DNA of 34,366 nt from Clostridia bacterium (GTDB lineage Bacteria; Bacillota; Clostridia; UBA1381). The stretch is from positions 1 to 34,366 of the forward strand of contig CAAGKL010000272.1 in assembly GCA_900770405.1 (NCBI GenBank). Reading direction: 5' to 3'. The notes below the pieces were generated by a model. It searched no databases and was not told the DNA's origin. It was given only the letters and a program-made list of their open reading frames with translations. The translations under genes and the position numbers were made by a program. Of the stretch, positions 7,612-15,123 are shown piece by piece; within the stretch, counting starts at the first letter, position 1, and the number at the start of each line of letters is the position of its first letter.

Positions 7612-7736
7612 CGCGAAAAATCCGCGGAGCATTTTACTTCCTTTAGGACTCGGAGTACTGTAAGTACGGCGTCGTCCGTCAGGAAAGCGACCTGCTTGCG
7701 CCTTTTCCGCGTTGAAATTAAGAAATCCGCGGCGCA
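7611..7736 (+). other. Compact structured intergenic element flanked by short direct repeats
   Basis: Between the antiporter and the next gene, AACGCG followed by AAAA (around 7610-7620) can pair with TTTTCCGCGTT (7703-7713). Inside are GGAC...GTCC enclosing GTACT-GTA-AGTAC (about 7647-7678) and GGAAA-GCG...CGC-C-TTTTCC (about 7682-7708). A 14-nt direct repeat, AAATCCGCGG[A/C]GCA, with 13 of 14 identical, occurs at 7618-7631 and 7723-7736. It could be a REP/MITE-like repeat, or an RNA element controlling the second gene. It does not match the fluoride aptamer. Confidence 0.5.
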
Positions 7737-7777
7737 GCTTTAATTTATGCCGCCCTGCGGCGGAACGGAGGATTAAA

Positions 7778-8554
7778 ATGAAATATTTACTGACGGTGTT
7801 GGTGTGCTTTTTTGCCGGAGTCGGGGCGGGGCTCGGGACGGGCTTTGCCGGAATGAGCGCGGCGGCGGTGATTACGCCGATGCTTGTGACCTTTCTCGGG
7901 ATTGAGCCGTACACGGCGGTCGGGATTGCGCTCGCGTCCGATGTTCTGGCGAGCGCGGTGTCGGCGTACACCTACGGAAAAAATAAAAATCTTGACATAA
8001 AAAACGGTGTGGTTATGATGGTGACGGTGCTTGTGTTCACCGTTGTCGGCAGCGTTGTGTCGCGCCTTGTGCCGTCGGCGACGATGGGCAATTTTTCGGT
8101 GTTTATGACACTTCTGCTCGGGATTAAATTCATCGTAAAGCCGGTTATGACGACAAAGGAGGATATGGCTGCGGCGTCAGCCTTGTCGCGGACGGTGAAA
8201 TCCGTGGTCTGTGGGGCGGTTGTCGGGTTTATCTGCGGTTTCGTCGGTGCGGGCGGTGGAATGATGATGCTGCTTTTGCTGACCGCGGTGATGGGCTATG
8301 AGCTGAAAACCGCAGTCGGCACGAGCGTGTTTATTATGACCTTCACGGCGCTGACCGGCTCTGCGGCGCATTTTGCAATAGGCGGTATGCCGGAGGCGCT
8401 GCCGTTTGCGCTGTGCGTGGTGTTTACGCTGGTGTTCGCGCGCGTTGCGGCGAAAATTGCAAACTGTGCGAGCGCACGCACTCTAAACCGCGCCACGGGT
8501 ATTATTCTGGTAATTCTCGGCGCGGCGGTTCTGGGATTTTCCTTTATTAAATAA
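7778..8554 (+). CDS. TauE/SafE (TSUP) family membrane transporter
   Basis: This is a membrane protein of 258 residues with the two-half TSUP layout. The first half has GVGAGLGTGFAGMSAAAVITPML and the second has the matching GFICGFVGAGGGMMMLLLLT; glycine-rich loops of this kind mark the family. Family members export small anions or sulfur compounds (sulfite, sulfoacetate, taurine and others). ATG 7778 is chosen because ACGGAGGA (7764-7771) precedes it; upstream in-frame sequence lies in the structured intergenic element. It follows the fluoride-riboswitch antiporter by 166 nt with no obvious promoter or terminator, so cotranscription is likely. A role in fluoride or related anion resistance is an inference from position only. 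Confidence 0.88.
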   Translation: MKYLLTVLVCFFAGVGAGLGTGFAGMSAAAVITPMLVTFLGIEPYTAVGIALASDVLASAVSAYTYGKNKNLDIKNGVVMMVTVLVFTVVGSVVSRLVPSATMGNFSVFMTLLLGIKFIVKPVMTTKEDMAAASALSRTVKSVVCGAVVGFICGFVGAGGGMMMLLLLTAVMGYELKTAVGTSVFIMTFTALTGSAAHFAIGGMPEALPFALCVVFTLVFARVAAKIANCASARTLNRATGIILVILGAAVLGFSFIK

Positions 8555-8557
8555 GAG

Positions 8558-9457
8558 TCATTTGTGCACGGCGAGTATGTAGTTTATGTGCTCGAACGCG
8601 GTCATATCGCGCCCGGCGATTATCTGCGACTGTATTTCGGCGGGAGTGAGCAGCTCGTACACCAAAAATCCGTGTTCTGCGAGCAGGCTGTCGATGCTGA
8701 TGTAATCAAAGCTCGAGCGCATCGGCTCGCCGCCCGCCTCTGCCATTTTCAGCATATTCTGCACGCGCGTCTCCTCCGCTAAAAACAGCCCCGCGTCGGC
8801 ATAATCGAATACAAGCGTGCTGCCGTCGGCGCAGAGCCCGGCAAGCCCGGCGAGCATATTGCCGATTTCATCGGCGTACAGATAATAGCTCACGCCGAGC
8901 CAGGAAAAGAAGGTTTTCGCGTTGCGGTCAAAGCCGGCTGCCGCGAGCGCATCGCTAAGGCTGTCTTTGGTGAAATCCACGCCGACAAAGGTCAGGTTTT
9001 CGGGGGTTTCAAGCCCCGCGCGCTCTATCCGTGCGAGCTTGTCCTGCTGGGTTTTCGGGTGGTCGACCTCGAAAATTTTATATTTTTCGCAAAATTCCCT
9101 CTCGCGAAAGGCGAAGCTGTCCAGCGCTGCGCCGAGAATGACATACTGCGTTGTGCCGGTTCGCACCGCGGTTCTGAGCGCAGCCTCGCAGTAGTCGCTG
9201 CGGCAGAGCGGCGTCGGTGCGATGTGCGTATTTATCAGATAGCGGAGGGCGTCATTGTCATTTTTAAAGCTCCCCTTTTTCTCCGGCGCAAAAAAATCAA
9301 GCCCGCCGAGAATATAGCCGCGCATTGCGGCGTACTCGTCATCGGTCATAAGCCGACGGACAAAATTATCGCAAAACACCGGGTTTTTCTCATTTTCTGC
9401 GTGATACGCTCTGCCGAAGGCGGACATAAGTGCCGTAATACTTGCACTATTTTCCGT
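8558..9457 (-). CDS. LCM/TIGR00027-type SAM-dependent methyltransferase with a probable ACG start
   Basis: This is a class I methyltransferase related to leucine carboxyl methyltransferases, substrate unknown. The SAM loop reads VILGAALDSFAFRER (family: VxLGAGLDtraxR). The acidic FEVDHP closes strand 2, and TFFSWLGVSYYL follows. From ATG 9427 it has 289 residues. However, the frame continues upstream as ENSASITALMSAFGRAYHA, and 'SITAL.SAF.RAYH' is the usual N-terminus of this family. No in-frame ATG, GTG or TTG lies upstream. ACG at 9457-9455, one base from ATG, sits 9 nt after the Shine-Dalgarno AGGAAAGGA, which is why I extend to 9457. If ACG does not initiate, translation would begin at 9427 without a good Shine-Dalgarno. 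Confidence 0.8.
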   Translation of the reverse strand, partial: TENSASITALMSAFGRAYHAENEKNPVFCDNFVRRLMTDDEYAAMRGYILGGLDFFAPEKKGSFKNDNDALRYLINTHIAPTPLCRSDYCEAALRTAVRTGTTQYVILGAALDSFAFREREFCEKYKIFEVDHPKTQQDKLARIERAGLETPENLTFVGVDFTKDSLSDALAAAGFDRNAKTFFSWLGVSYYLYADEIGNMLAGLAGLCADGSTLVFDYADAGLFLAEETRVQNMLKMAEAGGEPMRSSFDYISIDSLLAEHGFLVYELLTPAEIQSQIIAGRDMTAFEHINYILAVHK

Positions 9458-9507
9458 AAAATCAAGTCCTTTCCTATATAATATCTCAAAATAGCAGAGG
9501 GAGAAAC

Positions 9508-9536
9508 ATTATATCACCGATTTGCGCAAGTGTCAA
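9508..9536 (-). promoter_or_regulatory. Consensus sigma-A promoter of the methyltransferase gene
   Basis: On the minus strand a perfect TTGACA (9531-9536) and perfect TATAAT (9508-9513) are separated by 17 nt. The predicted transcript starts near 9501, leaving a leader of about 45 nt that includes the ACG candidate start. Confidence 0.9.
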
Positions 9537-9543
9537 CAAAAAA

Positions 9544-9897
9544 TTATTCCGTGCAGATAAAATCACGCATAGCGGCGAATTTCTTCTCGCCGATGCCGCT
9601 GACCTTCATTATTTCCTCGATAGTCTTGAAGCCGCCGCAGCCTTCGCGATAGCTCACAATCCGCTCCGAGAGCACAGCGCCTATCCCGGGCAGCTCGCAG
9701 AGCTCCTCGGCAGTGGCGGTATTTATGTTGATTTTGTCCGACTTAGGCTCGGGCAGAGTGGCGCTGCCGCGGATCACGGTAAAGGCCGGTTCGGCGCGGC
9801 GGGTGGTATTGATTCCGAGCAGCGCAAAGAAAACCGCAAATGCGGCAATTATGAATGTTCTTCGCCTGCTCATAAGCTTTCGCTGCCTCTTTTCCAA
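9544..9897 (-). CDS. ComEA-like helix-hairpin-helix membrane-anchored protein
   Basis: This 117-residue protein has an N-terminal basic stretch (KRQRKLMSRRR), one membrane segment at about residues 14-32 (FIIAAFAVFFALLGI), a short linker, and a C-terminal pair of helix-hairpin-helix motifs. The motifs are ININTATAEELCELPGIGAVLSERI and then FKTIEEIMKVSGIGEKKF. The architecture equals ComEA, the DNA receptor of the uptake machinery, though it is shorter than the B. subtilis protein because it lacks the SLBB-like domain. The minimal form is widespread in Clostridia. A second ATG at 9873 (MSRRR) is an alternative start. With comF nearby it hints at residual or active competence. Confidence 0.85.
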   Translation of the reverse strand: MEKRQRKLMSRRRTFIIAAFAVFFALLGINTTRRAEPAFTVIRGSATLPEPKSDKININTATAEELCELPGIGAVLSERIVSYREGCGGFKTIEEIMKVSGIGEKKFAAMRDFICTE

Positions 9898-9918
9898 AAA
9901 TTTCCATATTTATTGCAT

Positions 9919-9947
9919 ATTATATCACTTGTTCGGGTTCCGGGCAA
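9919..9947 (-). promoter_or_regulatory. Sigma-A promoter of the ComEA-like gene
   Basis: On the minus strand TTGCCC (9942-9947) and TATAAT (9919-9924) are separated by 17 nt. The rest of the 350-nt gene-free stretch 9898-10248 is AT-rich and, apart from the divergent promoter at 10137, shows nothing I recognise. Confidence 0.75.
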
Positions 9948-10136
9948 GAAGATTTTGTCATTTTGTGTCAAAATCTCTTAAAAATGTTACAAAATCATTA
10001 AGAAACGTCGCAAATATGAGTTGAAATATCCGACACGGCAATTACTAAATATAGTGGATTTTGCATATCGCAAACACAATTTAGCGGCTTAAATTACAAA
10101 AATATTACAAAATCAACAAAAAGTTGTTAAAAAAGT

Positions 10137-10165
10137 TTGACAAATCAAAACTTATGGTGTATAAT
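10137..10165 (+). promoter_or_regulatory. Consensus sigma-A promoter of the NlpC/P60 gene
   Basis: Perfect TTGACA (10137-10142) and TATAAT (10160-10165) with a 17-nt spacer. This leaves a leader of about 75 nt before ATG 10249. Confidence 0.92.
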
Positions 10166-10248
10166 AAATTTGTAACAATAAAGTAATAATACTTTAAAAT
10201 CATTTTTACAAAACAAATCGGATAAAAGGGAATAAGCGGGGTTATATA

Positions 10249-11685
10249 ATGGGTAATTTTAAATACACGGCAGCCGCGTTTATAGCGGTGAGTGTAATCG
10301 GGACTATGTCGGTGATGAAACTTCACACCGCCGTTCCAGTAAATGCGGATAAAGAGGACAGACCGGCAATACTGACCGGCGACGGGGCGGGGGTTACGCC
10401 CGCGTTTGCCGATAATGATAGCATTGTTGACACAGCCGTTGCCGCGCAGGAGGAAGCCTTCGAGCAGCGGACGGGATATATAAGCCATTTCGGGGCGAAT
10501 GTAAATGTGAGATGCGCACCGTCGAAGGAGGCAGAAATCGCGGCAAGCCTTGCGACGGGCGATGCGGTTACCGTGACCGGTCAGGACGGCGACTGGTATG
10601 AGGTGACGCTGCCCGACGGCACCGGCGGGTACGTTATGTGCGATCTTATCAGCTTTGATTTTGACGGCATCAAAAGCGAGCTTTTGAATACGACGATGTA
10701 TCAGGCAGCGACGGTGTTCGTTTCGGGCGGGGCACTGAATGTGCGCAATCTTCCGACGGACAGCGGCTCGGTCGTTGTAAATCAGCTGGCGAACGGCGAC
10801 AGAGTTTATATTATCGAGCCGGCGGACACCGGCTGGTACAAGATTTATTACGGCGCAGACTATGACATCGGCTATGTTATGGCGGATTATGTCGAGCCGG
10901 CGGATCTGGTATCGCGCGAGCAGATCAAGAAAGCGCGCACCGACAGGCTCAACAGCGTCGCGAAAAAGTGCTATATCGTTACCGATGCGAGCTATGTAAA
11001 TATCAGAACCGCGCCGTCGGACAACGCGAGCATTGCGGGGTCGCTGAAAAACGGCGAAACCTGCACGGTTATCAGCACGGCGAGCTCGTGGGCGAAAATT
11101 CTGACCGCCGGGAATAATGTTGCATATGTAACCGCGAGCGCGGTTATGGACGATAAGGCATATGCTGAATATAATGAAAAGAAGGCGGCTGCCGCACGTG
11201 CGGCAACGGCTGCGGCTGCGGCGGCTAAACAGCCGGCTGCGCAGACACAGACAAAAACTAAGGCTAAAACCGGTAAAAGCGTGACGGTTACCGGCAGCAG
11301 AAATGTGAGTGCTGCATCAACGACCGGCTCGAAAATCGTTGCCGAGGCGGAGAAGTATATCGGCACGAAGTATGTGTACGGCGGTTCGTCACCGGCGGGT
11401 TTTGACTGCTCAGGTCTGGTGCAGTATACGATGAAGAAGCAGGGAATTTCGGTCGGGAGATCGTCGCGCGACCAGTACAAGGACGGCGTTGCGGTTGACC
11501 GCACGAATTTGCAGGCGGGCGATTTGGTGTTCTTCTCAAAGGGCGGCGGGATTTCGCACGTCGGAATTTATGCCGGCGCGGGCAAGGTCATTCACTCGCC
11601 GAGCCCCGGACACACGGTCTGCTATACAACGCTTGAGCATATGTGCAGCTATAGCACCTATGTCGGCGCGAGAAGAGTTTATTGA
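10249..11685 (+). CDS. Secreted cell-wall hydrolase: three SH3b domains plus NlpC/P60 endopeptidase
   Basis: This is an extracellular peptidoglycan hydrolase of 478 residues that would cut within stem peptides. A signal or anchor segment lies at residues 8-26 (AAAFIAVSVIGTMSVM). Three bacterial SH3 repeats follow, at about residues 78-140 (VNVRCAPSKEAEI), 158-220 (LNVRNLPTDSGS) and 243-300 (VNIRTAPSDNAS). An Ala/Lys/Gln-rich linker (about 305-350) comes next. The C-terminal NlpC/P60 domain has the triad Cys387 in FDCSGLVQY, His437 in ISHVGIY and His449 in VIHSPSPG, so it should be active. SH3b repeats usually bind wall peptides. It is transcribed alone from a consensus promoter. Confidence 0.95.
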   Translation: MGNFKYTAAAFIAVSVIGTMSVMKLHTAVPVNADKEDRPAILTGDGAGVTPAFADNDSIVDTAVAAQEEAFEQRTGYISHFGANVNVRCAPSKEAEIAASLATGDAVTVTGQDGDWYEVTLPDGTGGYVMCDLISFDFDGIKSELLNTTMYQAATVFVSGGALNVRNLPTDSGSVVVNQLANGDRVYIIEPADTGWYKIYYGADYDIGYVMADYVEPADLVSREQIKKARTDRLNSVAKKCYIVTDASYVNIRTAPSDNASIAGSLKNGETCTVISTASSWAKILTAGNNVAYVTASAVMDDKAYAEYNEKKAAAARAATAAAAAAKQPAAQTQTKTKAKTGKSVTVTGSRNVSAASTTGSKIVAEAEKYIGTKYVYGGSSPAGFDCSGLVQYTMKKQGISVGRSSRDQYKDGVAVDRTNLQAGDLVFFSKGGGISHVGIYAGAGKVIHSPSPGHTVCYTTLEHMCSYSTYVGARRVY

Positions 11686-11698
11686 GATTAAATTTAAA

Positions 11699-11746
11699 AT
11701 GCACCTCTGAAGGCGTGATGCTTTTCGGAGGTGCATTATTTTTTTG
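11699..11746 (+). terminator. Rho-independent terminator of the NlpC/P60 gene
   Basis: ATGCACCTC (11699-11707) pairs with GAGGTGCAT (11728-11736) and is followed by a T-rich run. The loop holds an additional weak AGGC-rich segment. Confidence 0.85.
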
Positions 11747-11826
11747 AAAAATATCGGTGATTATCTGCACAAAATCCGACGGTCGGGCGTATTGTGTAGT
11801 ATCAGACAAAAAAGGAGAGTGAAATT

Positions 11827-11970
11827 ATGGGTATGTTCGGTAATGGCTGCGGCTTTGTCGGCGACAATTGGATCTGGATTTTGATTGTTTTGTTCCTTAT
11901 TTTCTGCTGCTGCGGTGATAATGACGGTTGCTGCAATAATAACAACAACTGCTGCGATCCCTGCTGCTGA
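11827..11970 (+). CDS. Cys-rich 47-residue mini membrane protein
   Basis: ATG 11827 follows a strong Shine-Dalgarno (AAAAAAGGAGAG, ending 7 nt upstream). The product is 47 residues: a short Gly-rich head (MGMFGNGCGF), one membrane helix at residues 15-27 (WIWILIVLFLIF), a CCC triplet at 27-29, and an Asn/Cys tail ending CCDPCC. Ten of 47 residues are Cys. This resembles the small hydrophobic Gly/Cys proteins of spore-formers (YjcZ-like in composition, not demonstrably homologous), which makes a spore-coat or membrane role possible. A terminator follows directly. No standard promoter is visible in 11747-11826; a late sporulation promoter cannot be excluded. Confidence 0.7.
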   Translation: MGMFGNGCGFVGDNWIWILIVLFLIFCCCGDNDGCCNNNNNCCDPCC

Positions 11971-11979
11971 TACTTATGA

Positions 11980-12013
11980 AAACGGGGCTGCTTTCGCAGC
12001 CCCTTATTTTTTT
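11980..12013. terminator. Terminator between the Cys-rich gene and galM (convergent)
   Basis: GGGGCTGC (11984-11991) and GCAGCCCC (11996-12003) form the stem. The plus side has the longer T run. The minus side (after galM) has only GTTTTC, so it is stronger for the plus strand. Confidence 0.88.
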
Positions 12014-13031
12014 AGAAGATAAATCTGTATTCTGTGGTCGAACAAAATTCCTCGCCCTTTTTCAGAATCGGGGCGGTGAAGTGCGAGTTTATCGCATTCG
12101 GGACGAACTGCGTCTCCAGGCAGACCGCGCCGTGCACGCCGCAGTTTGCGCCGCCCTTGTATGTGCCGGGGGTCAGCATATTCGCGGTATACAGCTGTAT
12201 TCCGGGCGTATCGGTGCGAACCTCCATCGTGATCTTTTTGTCCGACGAGGTCAGCCTTGCCGCGCGGCGGAAGCCCCTGCCGTTAATCATAAAATTATGG
12301 TCATAGCCGCCGAATGTGCGGATTTGCGCATCGGGCGAGCTTATATCCGTGCCGAGCTCCTTGCCATACAAAAAATCGAAGGGCGTGCCGACGACAGAGC
12401 GAACTTCACCATTCGGCAGACATTCGTCGGTGTTCGGCGTGAAGAAATCCGCCCAAAGCTGCAGCGTGTGCCTGCGAATGTCTCCCGAGCCGGGCGCATC
12501 AAGGTTAAAATAGCTGTGGTTTGTCGGTGCGAATAAGGTGTCCGCGTCGGACGCGGCGCGGTATTCGATTTTGAGCGCATTCTGCACGGTCAGCGTGTAG
12601 GTCACAACAACCCGAAGCGAGCCGGGATAGCCCTCGTCGCCGTCTGGGCTTGTGAGCGAGAGCGTGAGCGTCGGCTCCTCGGAGTCGCGGCAAACCGCGT
12701 CCCAGACCTTTTTGTCAAAGCCGACTGCGCCGCCGTGAAGCGAATTTTTGCCGTCATTTGCGGCGAGGGTGCAACGCTTTTCGCCGAGCACAAACTGAGC
12801 ACCCTTTATTCTGTTCGCCACTCTGCCGACAAGCGCGCCGAGATAGCCGTCGTTTTCAAAGTAATCCTCGACCCGCTCGCGCCCGAGCACGACCTCTCTG
12901 CCGCCGACCTCAAGACTGCGTATTATGCCGCCGAGATTGTAAATCTGCGCGCGCAGGCCCTTTCCGTTGTCGAGCGTGTAAAGCGAAATATCCTTCCCGC
13001 CGGCAGATGCCTGTTTTTCAATCGAAATCAT
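12012..13031 (-). CDS. galM: Aldose 1-epimerase (galactose mutarotase)
   Basis: This cytosolic enzyme interconverts alpha and beta anomers of aldoses such as galactose. It is 339 residues long, the usual length. Family motifs in order are VVLGRERVEDYFENDGYLGALVGRVANRI-like substrate-pocket residues, NDGKNSLHGGAVGFDKKVWDA, APTNHSYFNL (catalytic His), GGYDHNFMI, and near the C-terminus LETQFVPNAIN (catalytic Glu). Its ATG overlaps the end of the TSCPD gene by 4 nt, so the two form one minus-strand operon. No other Leloir pathway gene is in the window. Confidence 0.95.
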   Translation of the reverse strand: MISIEKQASAGGKDISLYTLDNGKGLRAQIYNLGGIIRSLEVGGREVVLGRERVEDYFENDGYLGALVGRVANRIKGAQFVLGEKRCTLAANDGKNSLHGGAVGFDKKVWDAVCRDSEEPTLTLSLTSPDGDEGYPGSLRVVVTYTLTVQNALKIEYRAASDADTLFAPTNHSYFNLDAPGSGDIRRHTLQLWADFFTPNTDECLPNGEVRSVVGTPFDFLYGKELGTDISSPDAQIRTFGGYDHNFMINGRGFRRAARLTSSDKKITMEVRTDTPGIQLYTANMLTPGTYKGGANCGVHGAVCLETQFVPNAINSHFTAPILKKGEEFCSTTEYRFIF

Positions 13032-13297
13032 TTTCCGTCGCCTCCCGTTTCTGATAATGCGCAGCTGATAGCCTTAGCCAGCTGATCCGGGCAGGAGGTG
13101 CCCCTGCCGTTGCAGTCGGTGCCCGACAAAATCGCGACGACCTCTTTTGCGTCCCTGCCCTCGGCAAGCCGCGCCACGCCCTGTGTGTTGCCGCTGCAAC
13201 CGCGGGTAAAATGAATGTTGTGCACCTTGCCGTCATCTATTTCAAAATCAATCTGAGCCGAACAAACTCCTCTCGGCGTGTATGAAAATTTAGCCAT
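13028..13297 (-). CDS. TSCPD-domain protein (TIGR03905 type)
   Basis: This small protein of 89 residues from ATG 13297 reads MAKFSYTPRGVCSAQIDFEI, then FTRGCSGNTQGVARL, and DCNGRGTSCPDQLAKAI, with the signature TSCPD. The domain is also found at the C-terminus of adenosylcobalamin-dependent ribonucleotide reductases, where its cysteines are implicated in metal or redox function. The stand-alone form is of unknown function. GTG 13306, nine bases upstream, is an alternative start with AAAGG 5 nt before it. The gene is first in an operon with galM, overlapping it by 4 nt. Four Cys are present (Cys12, and three in the later motifs). Confidence 0.88.
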   Translation of the reverse strand: MAKFSYTPRGVCSAQIDFEIDDGKVHNIHFTRGCSGNTQGVARLAEGRDAKEVVAILSGTDCNGRGTSCPDQLAKAISCALSETGGDGK

Positions 13298-13339
13298 ATA
13301 AATCACTCAGCCTTTCTGCTGCTAAAAAATTCCTACATT

Positions 13340-13368
13340 ATTATACACCCTGTCCCGGAAAAAATCAA
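13340..13368 (-). promoter_or_regulatory. Sigma-A promoter of the TSCPD-galM operon
   Basis: On the minus strand TTGATT (13363-13368) and perfect TATAAT (13340-13345) have a 17-nt spacer. It lies back to back with the sporulation-type promoter of sipL. Confidence 0.85.
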
Positions 13369-13380
13369 TACATAAATGTA

Positions 13381-13407
13381 ATATTTGCGCGCGGGGCGGC
13401 ATAATAT
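13381..13407 (+). promoter_or_regulatory. Sigma-E-like promoter of sipL
   Basis: ATATT (13381-13385) and CATAATAT (13400-13407) are separated by 14 nt, close to the sigma-E pattern (xATATT, 14 nt, CATACAxT). No sigma-A pair is seen here. SipL in C. difficile is known to belong to the mother-cell sigma-E regulon. Confidence 0.7.
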
Positions 13408-13457
13408 CATTGTGAGAGGACATTGCCCAAGGAAAAATGTAAATGGAGGAATAGAAA

Positions 13458-14981
13458 ATGGAGGCTAAAAGGGAAACTGCTTCGGCATCAGTGCGCGTGC
13501 TTGAGAAGAGCTCAAAGTGCTATGTCGAATCGAGCGTAATCGTGCCGGACAAAAAGCCGGATATTCTGAAGGTTCTGCAGGTGGACGCGTCGAGCGCCGT
13601 GACGGGCAGCACGCTGCAGAAAGGCAAGCTTTTCGTTCAGGGAAGGGTGGACGTGACGGTGCTCTACCTGCCCGACGGCGAGGAGGGCGGCATACGCAGC
13701 ATTTGTGCAAAATTTGATTTTGACGACGTGATTGAGGGCGCTGAGATTGATGAAAATATGCATAAAAGCGTCGTGTGCGATGTCGACCAGGTCGATATAA
13801 ACCTCATAAATTCGCGCAAAATCGCCGTCCGTGCGGCGGTCGGCATTGATGCGGAGGTCACGGCGGAGCGGGAGATAGAGTACATATCCGCGATTGAGTG
13901 CGACGACGCGGGGGCAAAATTTGCCGAGGTGGGCGTGAGCTCGACAGTGGCGGCGGACTCGTGCGAGTTTTTGATGAAGGAGCAGGTGGCTCTCGCCGAT
14001 GGTGCGGCGAATATCGCCGAAATTCTGAAAACCGACGTGCGGATAGAGGACAAGGAAGTCAGATGCGTGACAAATAAGGTCATCGTTAAGGGAAATATCT
14101 GCGCGACGGTTCTGTATCTGGACGGGAATAATGCGATTTGCCACGCGGACGCACAGCTGCCCTTTACCGAGGTGTTTGAGACCGGCGAGAGCTGCGAAGA
14201 GGACTGCGCGCAGGTCACCTGTACGGTGATTGAGAAAAATTGCTGCCCGGCGATGGACTCGGACGGCGATATGCGTGTTCTGGATTTTGAAATTCTGGTC
14301 GGCGTGGATATGAGCGTGTGCCGCGAGCAGACAATCAGGTATCTGTCGGACTGCTATTTTTTCGGCGCACAGACCGTGTGCGAGACTAAGACCGCGCGGC
14401 TCGAGCATACATACCGCCACGCGCGGCGGACCGAGACCATACGCGAAAATATCGCCGCGGACAGCCGCCTGCCGAGGCCGGCTGCAGTATACAACATTGC
14501 CGCCCGCCCGCGGATTTTGTCGGCAGAGCAAAACGGTGACAATATCGACATTTCCGCACGGCTCGACGTGGCGGTGCTCTATCTTTCCGACAGCAGCGAC
14601 AGCCCGGTATGCTGCCGCAAGGCGGAGCTGCCGGTGAACTGCAGCGTCGCGGCGGAGGCTAAGGCGCGCGTTTACGCGGACGCGGAATGTGAGCATATAA
14701 GCTGCACGCTCACGGGCAACGGGGATATTGAGCTGCGCGCGGCGGTGGCATTCTCGGTTGAGGAGCGGGACTTTGCCGATGTGGAGATGGTCGCTTCGGC
14801 GGAAAAAGGCGAGAAAACCGGCGGCTCGGAGCTGATTATTCTGTTCACAAGCGGCGGCGAAACATTGTGGGATATTTCAAAAAAATACCGCGTGAGCTGC
14901 GACGAGGTTGCCGAGCTTAATTCAATTGAGCCGGGGGCGGCGATTGAGGCACACAGGCGACTGATAATACCGAGTATGTAA
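13458..14981 (+). CDS. sipL: SipL-like spore morphogenetic protein (DUF3794/SPOCS repeats plus LysM)
   Basis: This 507-residue protein would recruit the spore coat to the forespore surface together with SpoIVA in the mother cell. It contains repeated DUF3794/SPOCS units. The first is at about residues 25-110 (VIVPDKKPDILKVLQVDA, then VTVLYLPDGEEGG). The second is at about 175-260 (LADGAANIAEILKTDVRI, then ICATVLYLDG). The third is at about 330-430 (RPRILSAEQNGDNIDI, then VAVLYLSD). A LysM domain at 459-507 (LFTSGGETLWDISKKYRVS) ends it. Length and order match C. difficile SipL. The Shine-Dalgarno is TGGAGGAA before ATG 13458. It is monocistronic with its own terminator. It is the best evidence that this organism can sporulate, or descends from one that could. 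Confidence 0.9.
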   Translation: MEAKRETASASVRVLEKSSKCYVESSVIVPDKKPDILKVLQVDASSAVTGSTLQKGKLFVQGRVDVTVLYLPDGEEGGIRSICAKFDFDDVIEGAEIDENMHKSVVCDVDQVDINLINSRKIAVRAAVGIDAEVTAEREIEYISAIECDDAGAKFAEVGVSSTVAADSCEFLMKEQVALADGAANIAEILKTDVRIEDKEVRCVTNKVIVKGNICATVLYLDGNNAICHADAQLPFTEVFETGESCEEDCAQVTCTVIEKNCCPAMDSDGDMRVLDFEILVGVDMSVCREQTIRYLSDCYFFGAQTVCETKTARLEHTYRHARRTETIRENIAADSRLPRPAAVYNIAARPRILSAEQNGDNIDISARLDVAVLYLSDSSDSPVCCRKAELPVNCSVAAEAKARVYADAECEHISCTLTGNGDIELRAAVAFSVEERDFADVEMVASAEKGEKTGGSELIILFTSGGETLWDISKKYRVSCDEVAELNSIEPGAAIEAHRRLIIPSM

Positions 14982-14982
14982 A

Positions 14983-15019
14983 AAAGGGCTGCGGCAATAA
15001 TTTTGCCGCGGCTTTTTTG
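14983..15019 (+). terminator. Rho-independent terminator of sipL
   Basis: GCGGCA (14991-14996) pairs with TGCCGC (15004-15009), extended by flanking GC pairs, and is followed by T6. Confidence 0.88.
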
Positions 15020-15063
15020 TTACGAACAAACAAAATTTGCGCGGAATTTCGGTAAAATTTTTA

Positions 15064-15092
15064 TGGACTTTTCCGGCGCTATGTGCTATAAT
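15064..15092 (+). promoter_or_regulatory. Sigma-A promoter of the SLH protein gene
   Basis: TGGACT (15064-15069) and perfect TATAAT (15087-15092) with a 17-nt spacer and a TGTGC extension before the -10. Confidence 0.75.
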
Positions 15093-15123
15093 TTGAGTAT
15101 ATATAACGAAAGGAATGATTGAC

